Origin: Agapanthus africanus
Taxonomy: Eukaryota > Streptophyta > Magnoliopsida > Asparagales > Amaryllidaceae
Length of the DNA: 64,000 nt
Reading direction: 5' to 3'
NCBI GenBank assembly: GCA_030015575.1
Contig: JASDDO010000016.1
Span: 457,326,141-457,390,140 of the forward strand
Positions 45,031 to 57,612 of the stretch are shown piece by piece (position 1 is the first letter of the stretch; each line of letters starts with the position of its first letter). The notes under the pieces are model-generated. The model was given only the letters and a program-made list of their open reading frames with translations, made no database searches and was not told the origin of the DNA. The translations under genes were made by a program, and so were the position numbers.

Positions 45031-46260
45031 AATTGACAAGTAGGCAGATATTGATTCTACATAACTGTTTGTGCGTACCTAGTCTTGTTTATAAGCGATG
45101 TGGTCCACATCCACCTAAATCAAAGTTTGATTGGGTCAGGTACACAAGAGGACAGTATATACGTGTTAAATCAAAGTTTGATTGGGTCAGGTACACAAGA
45201 GGACAGAACACACTTAAAAGAAAGTCTCCAGAATTAAATAAAACTTTCTTATGGCATTGTAGACAGGGTCACATCAATGAAACACAGTTGTCGAAGTTAC
45301 ATAGAGAGGGATATTTGGATCTGTTCGAATATCAGTCTTATGAAACTTGTTAATCTTGTCTCATATGAAAGATGACAAAGACTCCGTTCACTGGACACGG
45401 AGTAAGAACGAGCGAGCTTTTGGGACTCATACACAGCGACGTGTGTAGTCCAATATCTATAGATGCACGAAATGGTTATTCCTATTTCATTACTTTTACG
45501 GATAATTTCTCTAGGTTAGAACATGTCTTCTTGTGAAAGTATAAATCCGAACCCTTTGAAAAATTCTGGGAATATAAGAATGAAGTGGAAAAACAAACAG
45601 GCAAAAGTATCAAGACACTGAGATTTGATCGACGTGGTGAATACTTAAATTGCCAAGTTCCTGGATTACCTAAAAGAGAATGGAATTCTCTCTCAGCTTA
45701 CTCCTCCATACACACCACAACATAACGGTGTATAGGAAAGACGGAACAGAATCCTATTGGATATTGTTCGTTCCATGATGAGTAACGCCGAGTTGCCGCG
45801 ATCCTTCTGAAGTTATGCATTAGAATCAGATTCATATCTTTTGAATAGGGTTCCTACCAAGACTGTGCCTACCACACCATATCAGATGTGGAATGGGAAG
45901 AAACTCTATCTTCAGCAGCTTAAGATATAGGGATTCCAGCTTTTGTTGAAAAGCAATATACGGACAAGTTCGAGGCATGCTCAGTACTATATAGGTTTGT
46001 AGGATACCCAAAGAACTCCAGGGGTATCTTTCCTATTACGCAGAGGAACAAAAGGTTTTTTGTTTCTCGTCATGCCCACTTTTTAGAAAATCAATTTTTT
46101 AAAAAGAAAATAGTGGGAGCGCAATAAAACTGGAAGAAATTCCAGAACCAAACACTATTACTGAAAGTATGGTAGAACTAGAGGTTTCAAAAGAACCGGA
46201 CATCCCTACGCCAATCCGCAGGACTAGTAGGCAGTCTCATCCGCCCGAGAGATCTACGGT
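45031..46260 (+). pseudogene. Copia integrase remnant
   Basis: LWHCRQGHINETQLSKLHREG (45,253-45,315; 20 residues shown without the final Y region) is the integrase zinc-binding start. The following ETC*SCL has a stop where Glu is usual. Downstream fragments in several frames correspond to the core (for example FDRRGEYL-like sequence near 45,630). A 51-bp tandem duplication (about 45,117-45,167 and 45,168-45,218, KSKFDWVRYTRGQ twice) interrupts the region before the zinc-binding motif. The gene is heavily decayed. Confidence 0.75.
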
Positions 46261-47885
46261 TTTCTCATATACGGGGAACGAGAGGATTGCATCACAATGA
46301 TGAGCCAACTAGCTTCCAGTAATCCATTCAGAGCGGCGACTCGGTAAAATAGCTGGATGCAATGCGGACCGAAATGGAGTCCATGTACACCAACAAAGTA
46401 TGCATTTTGAATATTGCTCCAGAAGGGGTAAAACCCGTAGGCTGCAAATGGATCTTCAGAAAGAAGATTAGTGTAGATGGATAGGTTGAAACCTATAAGG
46501 CTAGACTTGTTGCAAAAGGCTTTCGTCAAAGACCTGGTTTGAACCATGATAAAACCTTTTCTCCAGTGTCTACGCTCAAATACATTCGGATTCTTCTTTT
46601 TATTGCTGCCTTCCAAGATTTTGAGATCCGGCAGATGGACGTAAAGATGAATTTTCTAAATGGTGATTTGGAAGAGTGCGTCTATATGGATCAGCCAGAG
46701 GGTTTCAATCAAAGTGGGAGCAGCGGGACAGTGTGCAAGTTTCTTAAGTCCATTTATAGACTAAAACAGGTATCGCGAAGTTGGAACATCTATTTTTATT
46801 GAGACAGTCAAAAAAAAATTCAATTTTATCAAAAATCCATATGAACCATGAATTTATAGTAGGATTGTAGCAAGAACTGTGGAATTCCTCATTGAGCACG
46901 TGGATGGCATTCTCTTGATAGGAAATGACATTCCAATGTTACAATCAGTCAAAGGATTCTTGTCACAGAGGTTCTTCATGAAAGACCTGGGTGATACCAA
47001 TTACATTCTGGGGATCCAAATCTATCATGATAGATCAAAGAGGATGGTGGGACTTTCATAGTCAAGGAACAACAACACCATACTAAAAATATTTAGTATG
47101 GATGATTCTAAGCATGGTAGTCTACCGGCTTATCACGGAATCACCCTTTCCAAAGAAATGTCTCCAAAGACTGATTTGGAAAGGGCTTGCATCACATCTA
47201 TACCCTACGCTTTTGCAGTAGGCTCTATAATGTATGCGATGTTGTATATCAGACCAGATATTACTTACGCACTCAGGGTGGTAAGCCGGTATCAGTCAAA
47301 CCTAGGGGAGAAACACTGGATAGCAGTAAAGAACATTCTCAAGTACATGAGAAGAACTAAGTAGATGTTCTTGGTGTATGGCGGAAAATACCTCCAGATC
47401 GAGGCATTTGCTGACTCCAGCTTCCAGAGTGATAAAAATGACTCTAAGTCCATGTTGGGTTATGGCTTTACCCTCAGTGCAAGGGCGGTCTGTTGGAAGA
47501 GCTCCAAGCAGGACACCGTTGCAGACTCGACGATGGAAACAGAGTAGTTCGCTGTATGAGATGCCGCAAAAGAGTCAGTCTGGATGAGGAAGTTCTTAAT
47601 TGAACTTCTGGTGGTTCCTTCCATTTGTTGGTCCAATACTTTAGTATTGTGACAACAAACGGCGCTATAGCCTTAGGGAAGGAACCCAGCTCCCATCAGA
47701 GATCCGGACATATCTTGAGGCGGTACCACCTGATCAGGATGATTGTTGATCTCCAGGAGATCGAGGTGAGGAGAGTAGATATGGAGAACAACACTGCAGA
47801 TCCACTCACAGAGGCCATCCCTCAGACAGTGTTCGAGAGGCTATTCGAGATCTTCGGTCTGCGATATGCCAGTATATGGCCTTAG
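46261..47885 (+). pseudogene. Copia reverse transcriptase and RNase H remnant
   Basis: RT start near 46,450 (GCKWIFRKKISVDG, then a stop) and then KARLVAKGFRQRPGLNHD and FEIRQMDVKMNFLNGDLEE (first catalytic Asp). The active site expected as YVDD reads HVDG at about 46,897-46,908, so the enzyme is dead. RNase H reads ADSSFQSDKNDSKSMLGYG and WKSSKQDTVADSTMETE, followed by TAG at 47,545. The Pol end is FGLRYASIWP at 47,885. This order (integrase before RT) is diagnostic of Ty1/copia. Confidence 0.88.
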
Positions 47886-47899
47886 TGCAAGTGGGAGAT
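47885..47899 (+). other. Copia polypurine tract
   Basis: GTGCAAGTGGGAGAT directly before the TGTTAGTG of the LTR; a common form in plant copia elements. Confidence 0.75.
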
Positions 47900-49865
47900 T
47901 GTTAGTGATATATACCTCAGAGGCCATTATTGTATCATACTGGATTGTATATTACTTAATGGGAGATTGGGATATACACGGATATAGTAACAGTCTTGCT
48001 CGAAATGATAGTATGCTACCTGGTTTGTTTCTACCTCAATATGCGCATGTGCTTTTTAGCATATCGCTTATACATATTGGTAGAGCCCTCAGGATCTTTG
48101 CTTGATTACCAGCGTTGTGATGGCAGTCACACTAATGGGGGCTGGGTAATCTATAAGCACATCCTATACAGGTCCCTAGTCGTAGGGTTATCGAGACGGG
48201 GCATCGATACTCTAGGGTAGACTAGTGTATACACTTCTCATCCCAGCATGGGAGATGGTCTGTCCCATAGCCATTAGTACGTCATACTGGAGATAGTATG
48301 CAGGTGCTCATTAGGTTATGAGTACACTGGACAAGACTCGTCAGGAACTGTTGGTGGGTATTATACCTATCGTCGGGTAGCAGTTCCCAGGTGACATGAG
48401 TATAGCTTAGTCCGTCGACTTGACACTGTTGCTTCGCCTCAAGTGTGTTCCCACTGTACTTTGATTACTACCCTACCACGGCTCAAAGAAGTAGTGAAAA
48501 CAAGTAGTAATTGGGTGCCTTCTCGAAGCACTTGGAGGCAGTGGCGGTTAGATAGGATTCGTCTCTCCCGGTATTGAGGGTTGATATCGCGCTGTGTTCG
48601 GAATGCCATTACACAAAATCCTTGGCCAAGGCAAGCGAGATTTACTGGTAGGTACTCCAGTAGTTTCTCAGGGTGTTTTGGGCTACTCTCCGACACGACT
48701 TATTGCGCTATTAGAGGTCTGACGATTACCGCCCTCTAGGCCCGATATGCGATACTCTTAGACGAACAGACCGGACTGTACAGAGATTGTCATATACAAG
48801 CTCGGTAGGAGTTCGGATGAGTTAGCTCATTGGCCTTCTTATCGACACATACCCTGGGTAGCCGTTACGTGCAGCTAGTACCACTTGCAGCTTGTAGTTA
48901 AACTCACTGCCAGCGTAGTGTCGATTCTTTAGAGTCCCACATAGAGAGTTTCCCTGCATCGGGCAAAAGGTGTAGAGGCCGTATGGTTTTATAGCAGGGC
49001 TTCGATCACTTATGTGTACTTGTGCACGTATGATGATCGGGCGGATAATACTAGTGGGCTTTGGTTTAAGCCGGATCCTAGTATTATATTGATGGATTTG
49101 TTTCATCTCTTTGTATTCGTATTCTTCGGAATGCGGATGCGGGTATGTATATACGGATAAGGGGTATTCTCGTAATTTGCGGGAAAGCTTCTAGAAGAGA
49201 CACCTCATTAGGATTTCTTTTTCATTTGGATTAAAGAATAATGAGGTGGAGGAAATGAGATGTAAACTTGACAAAAGATCAAGCATGACTCACTACTTAG
49301 ATATTTTCAAGAATGCTTGATATTTGTGAGATATTTTTATCTCATCAATAATTAGCATGCTTGAAGATTCTATTCTTGAGCTAAGTTATTCTTTAGTTGC
49401 TTTCACACACTCTCTTTCTCAAGTGACCTTCTTCTTCCTCATAACCCTAGAACTCTCATGAGTTGAGAAACCTAGGGTTCCAAGAGACAAAGCACTCCAT
49501 ATTCTTACTCTACACCCTCTAGGCCTTCTAGTTTAGCGAATTAGAAGCCGTAGTTATCTCAGATTCGTGATAGGAGGTCGGACTATAGATCTCGGGTGGA
49601 TCGTCTTTGATTCGAGGAGGCCGTCGAGGTTGCTTCGATTCGTTTCGATCCTCGGAGCCTGATGACGAAAAGGACAGCGAGAAGACCCGAAGGACACAAT
49701 ACTACGAGGTATAACATTCATCTGAGTAGTTAAATCTTAAGTTGTTTTCTAGCTAAGGTTTGTGATCGATCCTTGGTTCAAGTCGGTGTTGCGAAGTCCG
49801 TAAAAATCATTTTTTGCTATTTCCGCCTCCCCGCGAACATGCGAGATGCACAACATCGACTTACA
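47900..49865 (+). repeat. Full copia LTR (about 1,966 bp)
   Basis: It begins TGTTAGTGATATATACC just after the polypurine tract, so it is the 3' LTR of the copia remnant on its left. It ends ...CGACTTACA and is followed after one base by a primer site, so it also serves as the 5' LTR of a second copia internal region on its right. Inverted parts of the same family are at 12,384-13,275, 50,281-50,446 and 52,292-52,905. No gene; the short ORFs are spurious. Confidence 0.85.
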
Positions 49866-49866
49866 G

Positions 49867-49878
49867 TGGTATCAGAGC
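49867..49878 (+). other. Copia primer binding site (initiator tRNA-Met)
   Basis: TGGTATCAGAGC one base after the LTR end; the classical plant site. Confidence 0.85.
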
Positions 49879-50690
49879 CTCTCATAAACCTTAGATAGCT
49901 TGTAGCGATGTTAGAAATCCACAGGTTTTTGTCGCGCAAAAACTGCCGAGAAAAACAGTTTCCAAAAATGATAGTTTGAGATATTTGCACACCTTGCGGG
50001 CTCACAGATTGAACTGAGAAGCCGCGGGGCAGTGCATGGGCATCCCAGGGAACCTCCGGGGGGACCGAATGGCTGGACCTACTCCCCAAGACCACCACAA
50101 GGTGGTCTTGGCGGTAGGGACCCGAAACTGCCCCAGCTTAGGCAGTTTCGAGTCTACTTCACCCCCTGGCCATCTCGTGGTGGCTTCGGGGGTGGGGTAC
50201 CCCATCTAGGCCCCCCAACTCGAAGTTAATTTCATGCTCTAACTTTCCGCGAAGGTTTGGGCGCGTTTCGTTTTGATTCTCTTAATGGCTCTACCAATAT
50301 GTATAAGCGATATGCTAAAAAGTACATGCACATATTGAAGTAGAAACAAACTAGGTAGCATACTACCATTTCGAGCAAGACTGTTACTATATCCGTATAA
50401 GCTAGGGCAGTTTCTGTGTAAATAGGATGGTTCCCACCTCTGATACCATGGGCACTCCGGGGAACCCCCGGGGGGGACCGAATGGCTGGGCCCACTCCCC
50501 AGTGGTCTTGGCGATAGGGACCCGAAACTGCCCCAGCTTAGGCAGTTTCGGGTTTGCCTCACCCCTGGCCATCTCGTGGTGGCCTCGGGGGTGGGGTACC
50601 CCCTCTAGGCCCCCAACTCGAAGTTAATTTCGTGCTCTAACTCTCCACGAAGGTTCGGGAGCATTTCGTTTTGATTCGGACTTCCGAATT
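49879..50690 (+). repeat. Copia leader, duplicated around an inverted LTR piece
   Basis: About 50,028-50,280 and 50,447-50,680 are direct repeats (CATGGGCATCCCAGGGAACC and CATGGGCACTCCGGGGAACC starts, both with CCGAAACTGCCCCAGCTTAG). Between them 50,281-50,446 is an inverted fragment of the first part of the copia LTR, ending with CCTCTGATACC, an inverted partial primer site. No gag follows. Confidence 0.7.
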
Positions 50691-52291
50691 GGCTTAAAAC
50701 GATCGTTTTTGGAACTTTAGCTCACTGGATTTTTCAAGTTTTGGAAAAATTGGTTAAATTTGCTAATTGCGCGTGGAATTCTAATATCGCGGTTACTTTA
50801 CAAACTTTGTGATGTGTATATGTGTTTGGAAACGTCGACTAATTGCTATACGTCGATTAGTTGGGGTTGCACATATCTGTGTTTCTTTGTTGGTTTGTGT
50901 ATATGAACTTATTGGATCGTCGTGGATGAATAACCGGGAGATGTGAGATGAGGGTTTTCATTCTTTCATTCGATGTAATTTGTAAAGTGATGAAATATTC
51001 TTTTGCGGGGCACATCCAGGTTAAGGTTGTAGCCACCGTTGTATTATTTCTTTTACTATTTTTGCTCCTAAGATAGACTCAAGGTGGGGTGCACAAACTA
51101 CCGGGTACTTTGAAGTGTCGAGTGGCCTACTCACGTTGATGAAGGAGGTTGCTTCACTTCAGGTATTTGGCAGGTAGTTTGCCGCACCCGTAGGGGTCTA
51201 GGGTAGGGTTTAGCTATTCATCACGACCGTGGAATCCGTCTTTCGTTACAGGATCAAACGAAACGCGGAATTCCTAGTATATCCAATATGCTCATCTGTG
51301 ATCTGGAATGCCTATTATTGCTTGAGATGAATGTATATATCTATATATGATATCTGGTAAGCGTTGCTTATGTTTTGCATCCGCGCTAGTCCAGCCCCCG
51401 CTCTGTCGTTAGTTAAGTAACCAAACGGGTGATGACGGGGCCCAGTAGCGAATGCAGATGGCATAAGTGGACATGGTATTTTCTTCTTTTTCTGTGATGA
51501 TAGGAGTAATTGATGGGACTGCATTAGATTAATGCAAAGCAAATAAACCAAAACTGAATCGTTGAAACAAATTTTAAAACCACTCGGTTATTTTAAAACA
51601 GGAGATTTTTAAATGCGGAGTTTAAACCACTCTTTTTAAAATCTATCAGGTTCCTTCGATTATATCAAGTTCACTACGTTCACGGTTTCGCCAAAACTAT
51701 TCGTAGCCCTCCGTAATTTCATATGAATGTTCATTAGTATTCAAGCTATGTTTGTTGGCCTTCATCAAGGCATAGCGATTGGTAGATGCTGGGTATTCAT
51801 ATATAGCATAGATAGATGCGTTGGTTTGGGACAGTCATATTACTTTGTTGGCCTTCGTCAAGGGTATATACAAGTGGATTCAAATTAGCCTGGACAATGA
51901 TGGGTAGAACTTGACATGTGACTTATGATTTGTTGGCCTTCGTCAAGGCATAAGAGCATGGGGCAAAAATCCACATCGGGAGTTTCTAAGAAAACTGAAA
52001 CTTGCTAGTGTTGCATACCATTTGGAGTGTGATAATGCTGGTAGGATTCCTTTAGGATTATCACACAATGATAATTGGATCCCGATCCAACTGTGAGTAT
52101 CCGCTACTCCTCGGGAGATTCTTTACTTAACGATCAATGCTATAAACCAAGTAGGTGTCAAGGACAGTGTTAGCAGGGCTACGCCTCTAGGGAAAAGAGG
52201 TTATTCAATTAAGGAACTTCGCGAAAGCGTTGTAAAACCTCCTTCGAAGTACCGACACTAGCCTGGCCGAACGGTTAAGCAAGTATTGTAC
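50691..52291 (+). other. Unassigned, probably decayed retroelement DNA
   Basis: No coding motif on either strand. GTTGGCCTTCGTCAAGG or a close variant occurs three times (about 51,754, 51,847, 51,929). Parts around 51,060-51,200 and 51,390-51,450 have the look of gypsy LTR sequence, but I cannot match them to anything else in the window. Confidence 0.4.
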
Positions 52292-52905
52292 GGTGAGATT
52301 AATCCTGACTAATTCTTGTTTTATGGTTTGAGTAAGTATTCAAAGTACAGTGGGAACACACTCGAGGCGAAGCAGCAATGTCAAGTTGACGGACTAAGCT
52401 GTACTCATGTCACCTGGAAACTGCTATCCGACAATAGGTATAATACCCACCAACAGTTCCCGATGAGTCATGTCCAGTGTACTCATAACCTAATGAGCAC
52501 CAGCATACTATCTCCAGTACGACATACTAATGGTTGTGGGACAGACCATCTCCCCTGCTGGGATGAGAAGCGTATACACTAGTCTACTCTAGAGTATCGA
52601 TACCCCATCTCGATTATTCTACGATTAGGGACCTGTATAGGATTTGCTTATAGAATACCCAGCCTCCACTAGTATGACTACCATCACAACGCTGGTAATC
52701 AAGCAAACATCCTAAGGGCTCTACCAATATGTATAAGCGATATGCTAAAAAGCACATGCACATATTGAGGTAGAAACAAACCAGATAGCATACTACCATT
52801 TCGAGCAAGATTGTTACTATATCCGTGTATATCCCAAGCTCCCATTAAGTAATATACAATCCAGTATGATACAATAATGGCCTCTAGGGCATATATCACT
52901 AACAG
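52292..52905 (-). mobile_element. Inverted copia LTR, first ~600 bp
   Basis: Read on the minus strand it starts TGTTAGTGATATATGCCC at 52,905 and follows the full LTR to about its position 565-600 (GCTTCGCCTCGAGTGTGTTCC). The missing continuation matches the fragment at 12,384-13,275. Its outer end abuts the chromovirus LTR, so this copia inserted into that LTR. Confidence 0.85.
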
Positions 52906-53043
52906 GGGTTAGGTTGGGTTTAGGGTTTAGGTTAGGAAATATAATAAATAAAATAATTTAAAAAAATATTTAAAATGTGCAAAAATACTAGGAAAATTCT
53001 GAAAAAAATACGGAAAATATATACATGGAATTGGGGATTTACA
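52906..53043 (-). repeat. 3' LTR remnant of the minus-strand chromovirus
   Basis: It starts (minus strand) TGTAAATCCCC at 53,043 and is cut after 138 bases by the copia LTR. It includes GGTTTAGGGTTTAG, which looks like interstitial telomere-type sequence but is too short to be meaningful. Confidence 0.7.
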
Positions 53044-53047
53044 TCAT

Positions 53048-53085
53048 ACCCCCCTTACAAAAATTTCGTTCTCGAAATTAAAGAA
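53048..53085 (-). other. Chromovirus polypurine tract region
   Basis: On the minus strand, AATTTCGAGAACGAAATTTT and then AAGGGGGG, just before the LTR. It corresponds to 22,640-22,677 of the non-autonomous element. Confidence 0.75.
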
Positions 53086-53108
53086 TGAAAACAACGGAAC
53101 AAACAATA

Positions 53109-54550
53109 CTACTCAAACAAGTGCGGAAAGTATGGACGGATGTCCTCCTCGCGTTCCCAGGTAGACTCTCCTGGAGAACGACCACCTAAGAAACTCGAAC
53201 TAAGGGAATGACTTTGTTCTTTAGCACTTTTTCCTAACGATCGAGAATGGTGGTAGGTTGCTCCTCGTAAGATAGATCGGTGCCCAATATTAACTCTGAA
53301 TGGTCTAAGATATGGCTGTCATCCCGAACATAGCGTCTCAACTGAGATACATGGAAAGTATTGTGCACACCAGCTAGCGATGGAGGCAAGGCAAGCCGAT
53401 AAGCCATCTCTCCTACTCGCTCTAGCACCTCAAAAGGTCCAATGAATCAAGGATTGAGTTTCCCGTGACTACCAAATCTGATCACTCCCCGAGTGGGCAA
53501 TATCTTCATAAATACGTGGTTACCAATACCAAACTCCAAAGACCTTCTGCCATAATCTGCCCAACTTTTTTGTCGGTCCTGGGCCGCCTTAATACGTTGC
53601 CTGATCGTCTGAACTTTGCTCACTGTCTGCACTATGATCTTAGGGCCCAACAACCTTCGTTCACCCACGTCATACCAACAAAGTGGGGACTGACACTTTC
53701 GTCCATACAGAGCCTCGAACGGTGCCATCTGGATGCTAGCTTGGTAGCTGTTGTTATATGAAAATTCTACCAGATGGAGGTGATCCTCCCAAGAACCCTG
53801 AAAATCAAGCATGCATGCCCTCAGCATATCCTCGAGTGTTTGGATAGTATGCTCAGATTGTCTGTCCGTCTGCGGATGATAGGCCGTGCTGAACTTGAGA
53901 CGCGTGCCCAAACTCTCCTGCAGGCTCTTTCAGAAATGGAAAATGAACCTGGTGTCTCGATCAGACACGATACTAACGGGCACTCCGTGCAGTCTCACAA
54001 TCTCCTGCATATATTTCTCTGCAAGCGACCCCGTCGATTGCCCGACTCGGAAAGGGATGAAATGTGCTGCCTTCGTGAGACGATCAACAATAACCCAGAC
54101 AACATCGTTGCCCCTTGGACTTCGAGGTAGTGCCGTCACAAAATCCATAGTGATGTGCTCCCATTTCCACTCTGGCACTGAAAGTGGTTGCAACAACCCA
54201 GCGATTCTCTGATGCTTAGCTTTCACCTGTTGGCATACAAGACACTTGGAGACAAAGCGAGCAATCTCCCTCTTCATCCCGTTCCACCAGAAGTGCTGCC
54301 TCAAGTCTCTGTACATCTTGGAGCCACCTGGGTGCACTGAGTAAGCGGAACTGTATGCCTCAGCTAGAACTTTATCTCGAATACCCCCCTTTAGAACACA
54401 CAGCCGACTGCCAAATCTCAAGGAACCATCTTCATGAATCTGCAAATCCATCCTCAAACCAGCCTCAACTAACCCTATGAACTTCTGCAACTGAAAGTCT
54501 CCAGCCTGTGCAGCTTTGATGCGATCTATAAGTGATGATAGAACTTGCAA
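53109..54550 (-). pseudogene. Chromovirus integrase and chromodomain end
   Basis: Minus-strand segments 54,550-53,930, 53,911-53,447 and 53,428-53,109. The zinc-binding part has CLVCQQVKAKHQ; the core has WKWEHITMDFVTALP, SIVSDRDTRF and FSTAYHPQTDRQSEHTIQ (D, D, E). The C-terminus has VGEMAYRLALPPSLAGVHN and FHVSQLRRY. The end reads STWEREEDIRPYFPHLFE, the last part of a chromodomain that targets heterochromatin; at least two stops precede it (after ILDR and LVRVS). Typical of Tekay/Del-like chromoviruses. Frameshift near 53,920, and stop in NP*. Confidence 0.88.
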
Positions 54551-55158
54551 CTGCTAGAGCTGTCCGGGCACACCTGGAGTAAATACCTCCAACTTGAGTC
54601 TTTGAAGGTCATCGAGAATCCCCTTCTGACAAGTCAGCAACGCAGCTAACGGCCTGAGACTGAGAGCGTCAGGAACGACGTTCACCTTCCTCGGATGATA
54701 CTGCAGATCAATATCGTAGTCTGTCATCAACTCCAACCATCTGCGTTGTCTCATATTCAGCTCCTTCTGAGTGAACACATATTTCAAAATTTTGTGATCC
54801 GTGTACACCACCACTCTTTCGCCTAGCAAGTAATGCCTCCAAATCTTTAAAGCGAACACAACGGCCGCTCACTCCAGGTCATGCGTGGGGTAGTTCTTTT
54901 CGTGGGTTTTCAGCTAACGAGAGGAGTAAACCACCACTCGACCATGTTGCATTAATACACAACCCAAACCTTTTCCTGACGCATCACTATGAACAACCAA
55001 GCCACCGAGCTGTCTGACATAGTCAGGCTTGGGGCCGTGGTCAACTTCCGTTTCAACAGTTCGAACTCCTGGGTGCACTCCTCCGACCAAACATACGGTA
55101 CCTCGTTCTGTGTGAGCGTCGTCAAGGGTTCCGCTACTCTGGCAAAATCTTGGACAAA
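54551..55158 (-). pseudogene. Chromovirus RNase H
   Basis: ORF 54,859-54,554 reads [38 protein letters not shown] and [10 protein letters not shown], the usual Ty3 RNase H end (D residues kept). The first half (about 55,150-54,860) is broken by stops, e.g. one after GYYR and others around 54,940 and 54,915. Confidence 0.82.
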
Positions 55159-55863
55159 CTATCGATAATACCCAGCCAATCCCAAGAAACTTCTTATCTT
55201 AGCAACTGATTTCGGTGTCGGCCAGTCTTTGATAGATTCAATTTTCGTCGGATCCACTGAAACGACGTCACTCGAAACGACATGCCCCAGAAATTGCACC
55301 TTGTCGAGCCAAAAATCACACTTGCTTAGCTTAGCATAGAGCTTCTCCTCCCGCAGAACCTGCAATACAATTCGTAGGTGCTCGGCGTGCTTCTCTCAAC
55401 TTCTCGAATAGACGAGAATGTCGTCAATGAATACGACAACAAACAGATTCAAGTACTTGGAGAAAACCCTGTTCATCAAGTCCATAAATATGGCCGGCGC
55501 ATTGGTAACACCGAACGGTATCATAAGAAACTCATAGTGGCGATATCGGGTTCGGAAAGCCGTCTTGCATACATCCTCTGTCTTAAACCTGATTTGGTGA
55601 TACCCTGACCGAAGATCTAGTTTAGAAAATACACGAGCACCACCCAGCTGGTCAAACAAGTCATCGATGCGGGGAATGGGATACTTGTTTTTCACGGTCA
55701 CACGGTTCAACTTCCGGTAGTCGATGCACATGCGCAAGGAACCGCCTTTCTTCTTAACCAGTAACACAGGAGCACCCCACGAGGAAGCACTTGGATGGAT
55801 AAATCCCTTGTCCAGAAGATCTTCTATTTGTTTCTTTAATTCTGCCAATTTAACGGGCGCCAT
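55159..55863 (-). pseudogene. Chromovirus reverse transcriptase
   Basis: ORF 55,863-55,396 reads [51 protein letters not shown] and the active site [11 protein letters not shown]. After a stop near 55,396 it continues at 55,365-55,159 with [19 protein letters not shown] and [12 protein letters not shown]. The catalytic residues are present (FIDD), so decay is by stops rather than active-site loss. Confidence 0.9.
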
Positions 55864-55893
55864 CCTGTAGGGAGTTTTGGAAACTGGCGCCGT

Positions 55894-56944
55894 TCATGGA
55901 ATTAGGTCGATCGAGAAGCCCAAACCGCGATGCGGAGGCAAACCGGGCAGGTCTTCAGGGAACACATCAAGGAACTCACGAACCACCTCCAATGCTGGCT
56001 CCTCGTCTATCTCCATAGCTATCAAGGTATTCGGCTTTGCTCGGAACTTAGCTGGTTCCAAAGACTCATTTCCGCCCACGAACACGAACTCCGGATGATT
56101 AGGAATGCAAAAAGTCACACTCCTAGCCCGGCAGTTGATAACAACATGAAACGTGCTCAACCAATCCATTCCCAGAATGGCGTCGTAGCTACCAGTCCCA
56201 ATCAAAAGGAAGTTTGCATAAAATTCCCTGCCACAAACCAACACATGGTATAACCTACACTCTTGGTTGGACACAATAATACCGTTACCTGTATGTATCT
56301 CCCAACCCTTGATCAACGGCTCGTGAGGTATAGTGTGTGTCAACAAACCGTGTAGAAATAAAGCAATGCGAAACACCCGAATCAAAAAAAATTCTAGCTG
56401 GTACGGAATAAACATGGCGGGTACATGTAACCACTTCTCCAGAAGTCTCTGCTTGCTTGGTGGACAGGGTGAAAACCCACCCCTGATTCCTACCCGTACC
56501 AGTATGCCTCTGATCGAATAACCGCTGCTGGGATACTAGAGGTGGACCCTTCTGAGCTGAAGTGCCGTATGATGGTTGATGTTGCTCGAACCCTCCTTGT
56601 AGCTCAGATCTCTGGGGACATCCGCCGACCCTGTGCTCGCTAGATCCGCAAAGCAGACACTGCCCCTTGGCTCTGTGACAATCTCTCTGCATGTGCCCTA
56701 GCCTCTGGCAATAATCGCAAAAGAGGGCCCTCCGGTGCGGTTGCTGAGGTGAGAAAGTACGCTTCATCTGTGTAACACCCGGCCTGTGAACTGGGATCGC
56801 TCCATGGGGGGGAAGGTAGCCCATGCTGGAACTACGTGGGGTATCCTGTCCATCGATTATTGGCTTTTGGCCTTCTCCGCCAATCTTTCCTGTACTCGGG
56901 CAGCATACAACACCTGAGAAAAAGGTCGGTAGATCGAGAGACAT
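55894..56944 (-). pseudogene. Chromovirus Gag zinc knuckles and protease
   Basis: ORF 56,944-56,285 has two zinc knuckles (CDYCQRLGHMQRDC, CLLCGSSEHRVGGC) followed by the protease site as FFDSGVSHCFIS (normally DSGASH). ORF 56,415-55,894 has the second part of protease (YDAILGMDWLSTFHVVINC) and the linker to RT (VREFLDVFPEDLPGLPP). A frameshift joins them at about 56,300-56,400. The zinc knuckles are the closest match in the window to those of the non-autonomous element. Confidence 0.85.
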
Positions 56945-57612
56945 GATAAGTTGCTGCAGTTCAATATTGAGCCCCTACTGAAACCGTCTGGCCATGGCGG
57001 CTTCGGTGGTTACCATGTATGGTGCGAAACGACTCAGCCGGTTAAACTCTGCAACGTAGATATCCACTGAGCGTCCAATTTTCCTCAACATGATGAATTT
57101 CTCCTCCATCTCGGCTTTGGCAATGGCTGGAAAATAGTGATCCAGAAAGCACGCGGAGAACGTGCCCCATCCAATAAGTCTCTCTAGCTGGTTTTCCTCT
57201 ACAGACCACCATGTGCGGGCCTCGTCGTTTAGCTGAATCTTCATCACGCTCACTCTGTCATCGTCAGGGACCCGAGCGGCCGTCAAAAGGTTCTCCACGT
57301 TGATGAGCCATTGCTCGTCCTCGAGTGGATTTGCTGATCCCGTGAAAACCGCTGGATGAAGCCTTCTAAAGTCCGAAACGGTACCAACCCTATCCTGTGT
57401 AGTCGGTACAAGGGCGCCCTAGGGGGCGGAGGAAACAGCCGTAGATCTCCCTAAAGTGATAATTGCGGTCTCCTTTACCGCCTTCAATACCTCGGTCAGG
57501 AGATCGGTCTTCCACTCTTGAGCAGGGGCTAGGGTCGTCAGTATGCTAAGAATTTTCTCTATGATTGTGGGAACCGGCACCAGAGGAGTTGCCCGAGGAG
57601 TCCATATTTCTG
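56945..57612 (-). pseudogene. Chromovirus Gag N-terminal and capsid part
   Basis: The likely start is ATG at about 57,607 (MDSSGNSSGAGS). ORF 57,298-56,975 covers the capsid domain (VMKIQLNDEARTWWSVEE, GTFSACFLDHYFPAIAKAE, FNRLSRFAPYMV). Upstream codons (FRRLHPAVFTGSANPLEDEQ) are in the same frame but with stops between. The stop at 56,975 has CAG-to-TAG character (RFQ*GLNIE). Confidence 0.78.

Noticed and set aside
52916-52935. GGTTTAGGGTTTAG as a telomere-like repeat
   Set aside because: Only about two plant telomere units within a retroelement LTR; not evidence of a telomere or a healed break.
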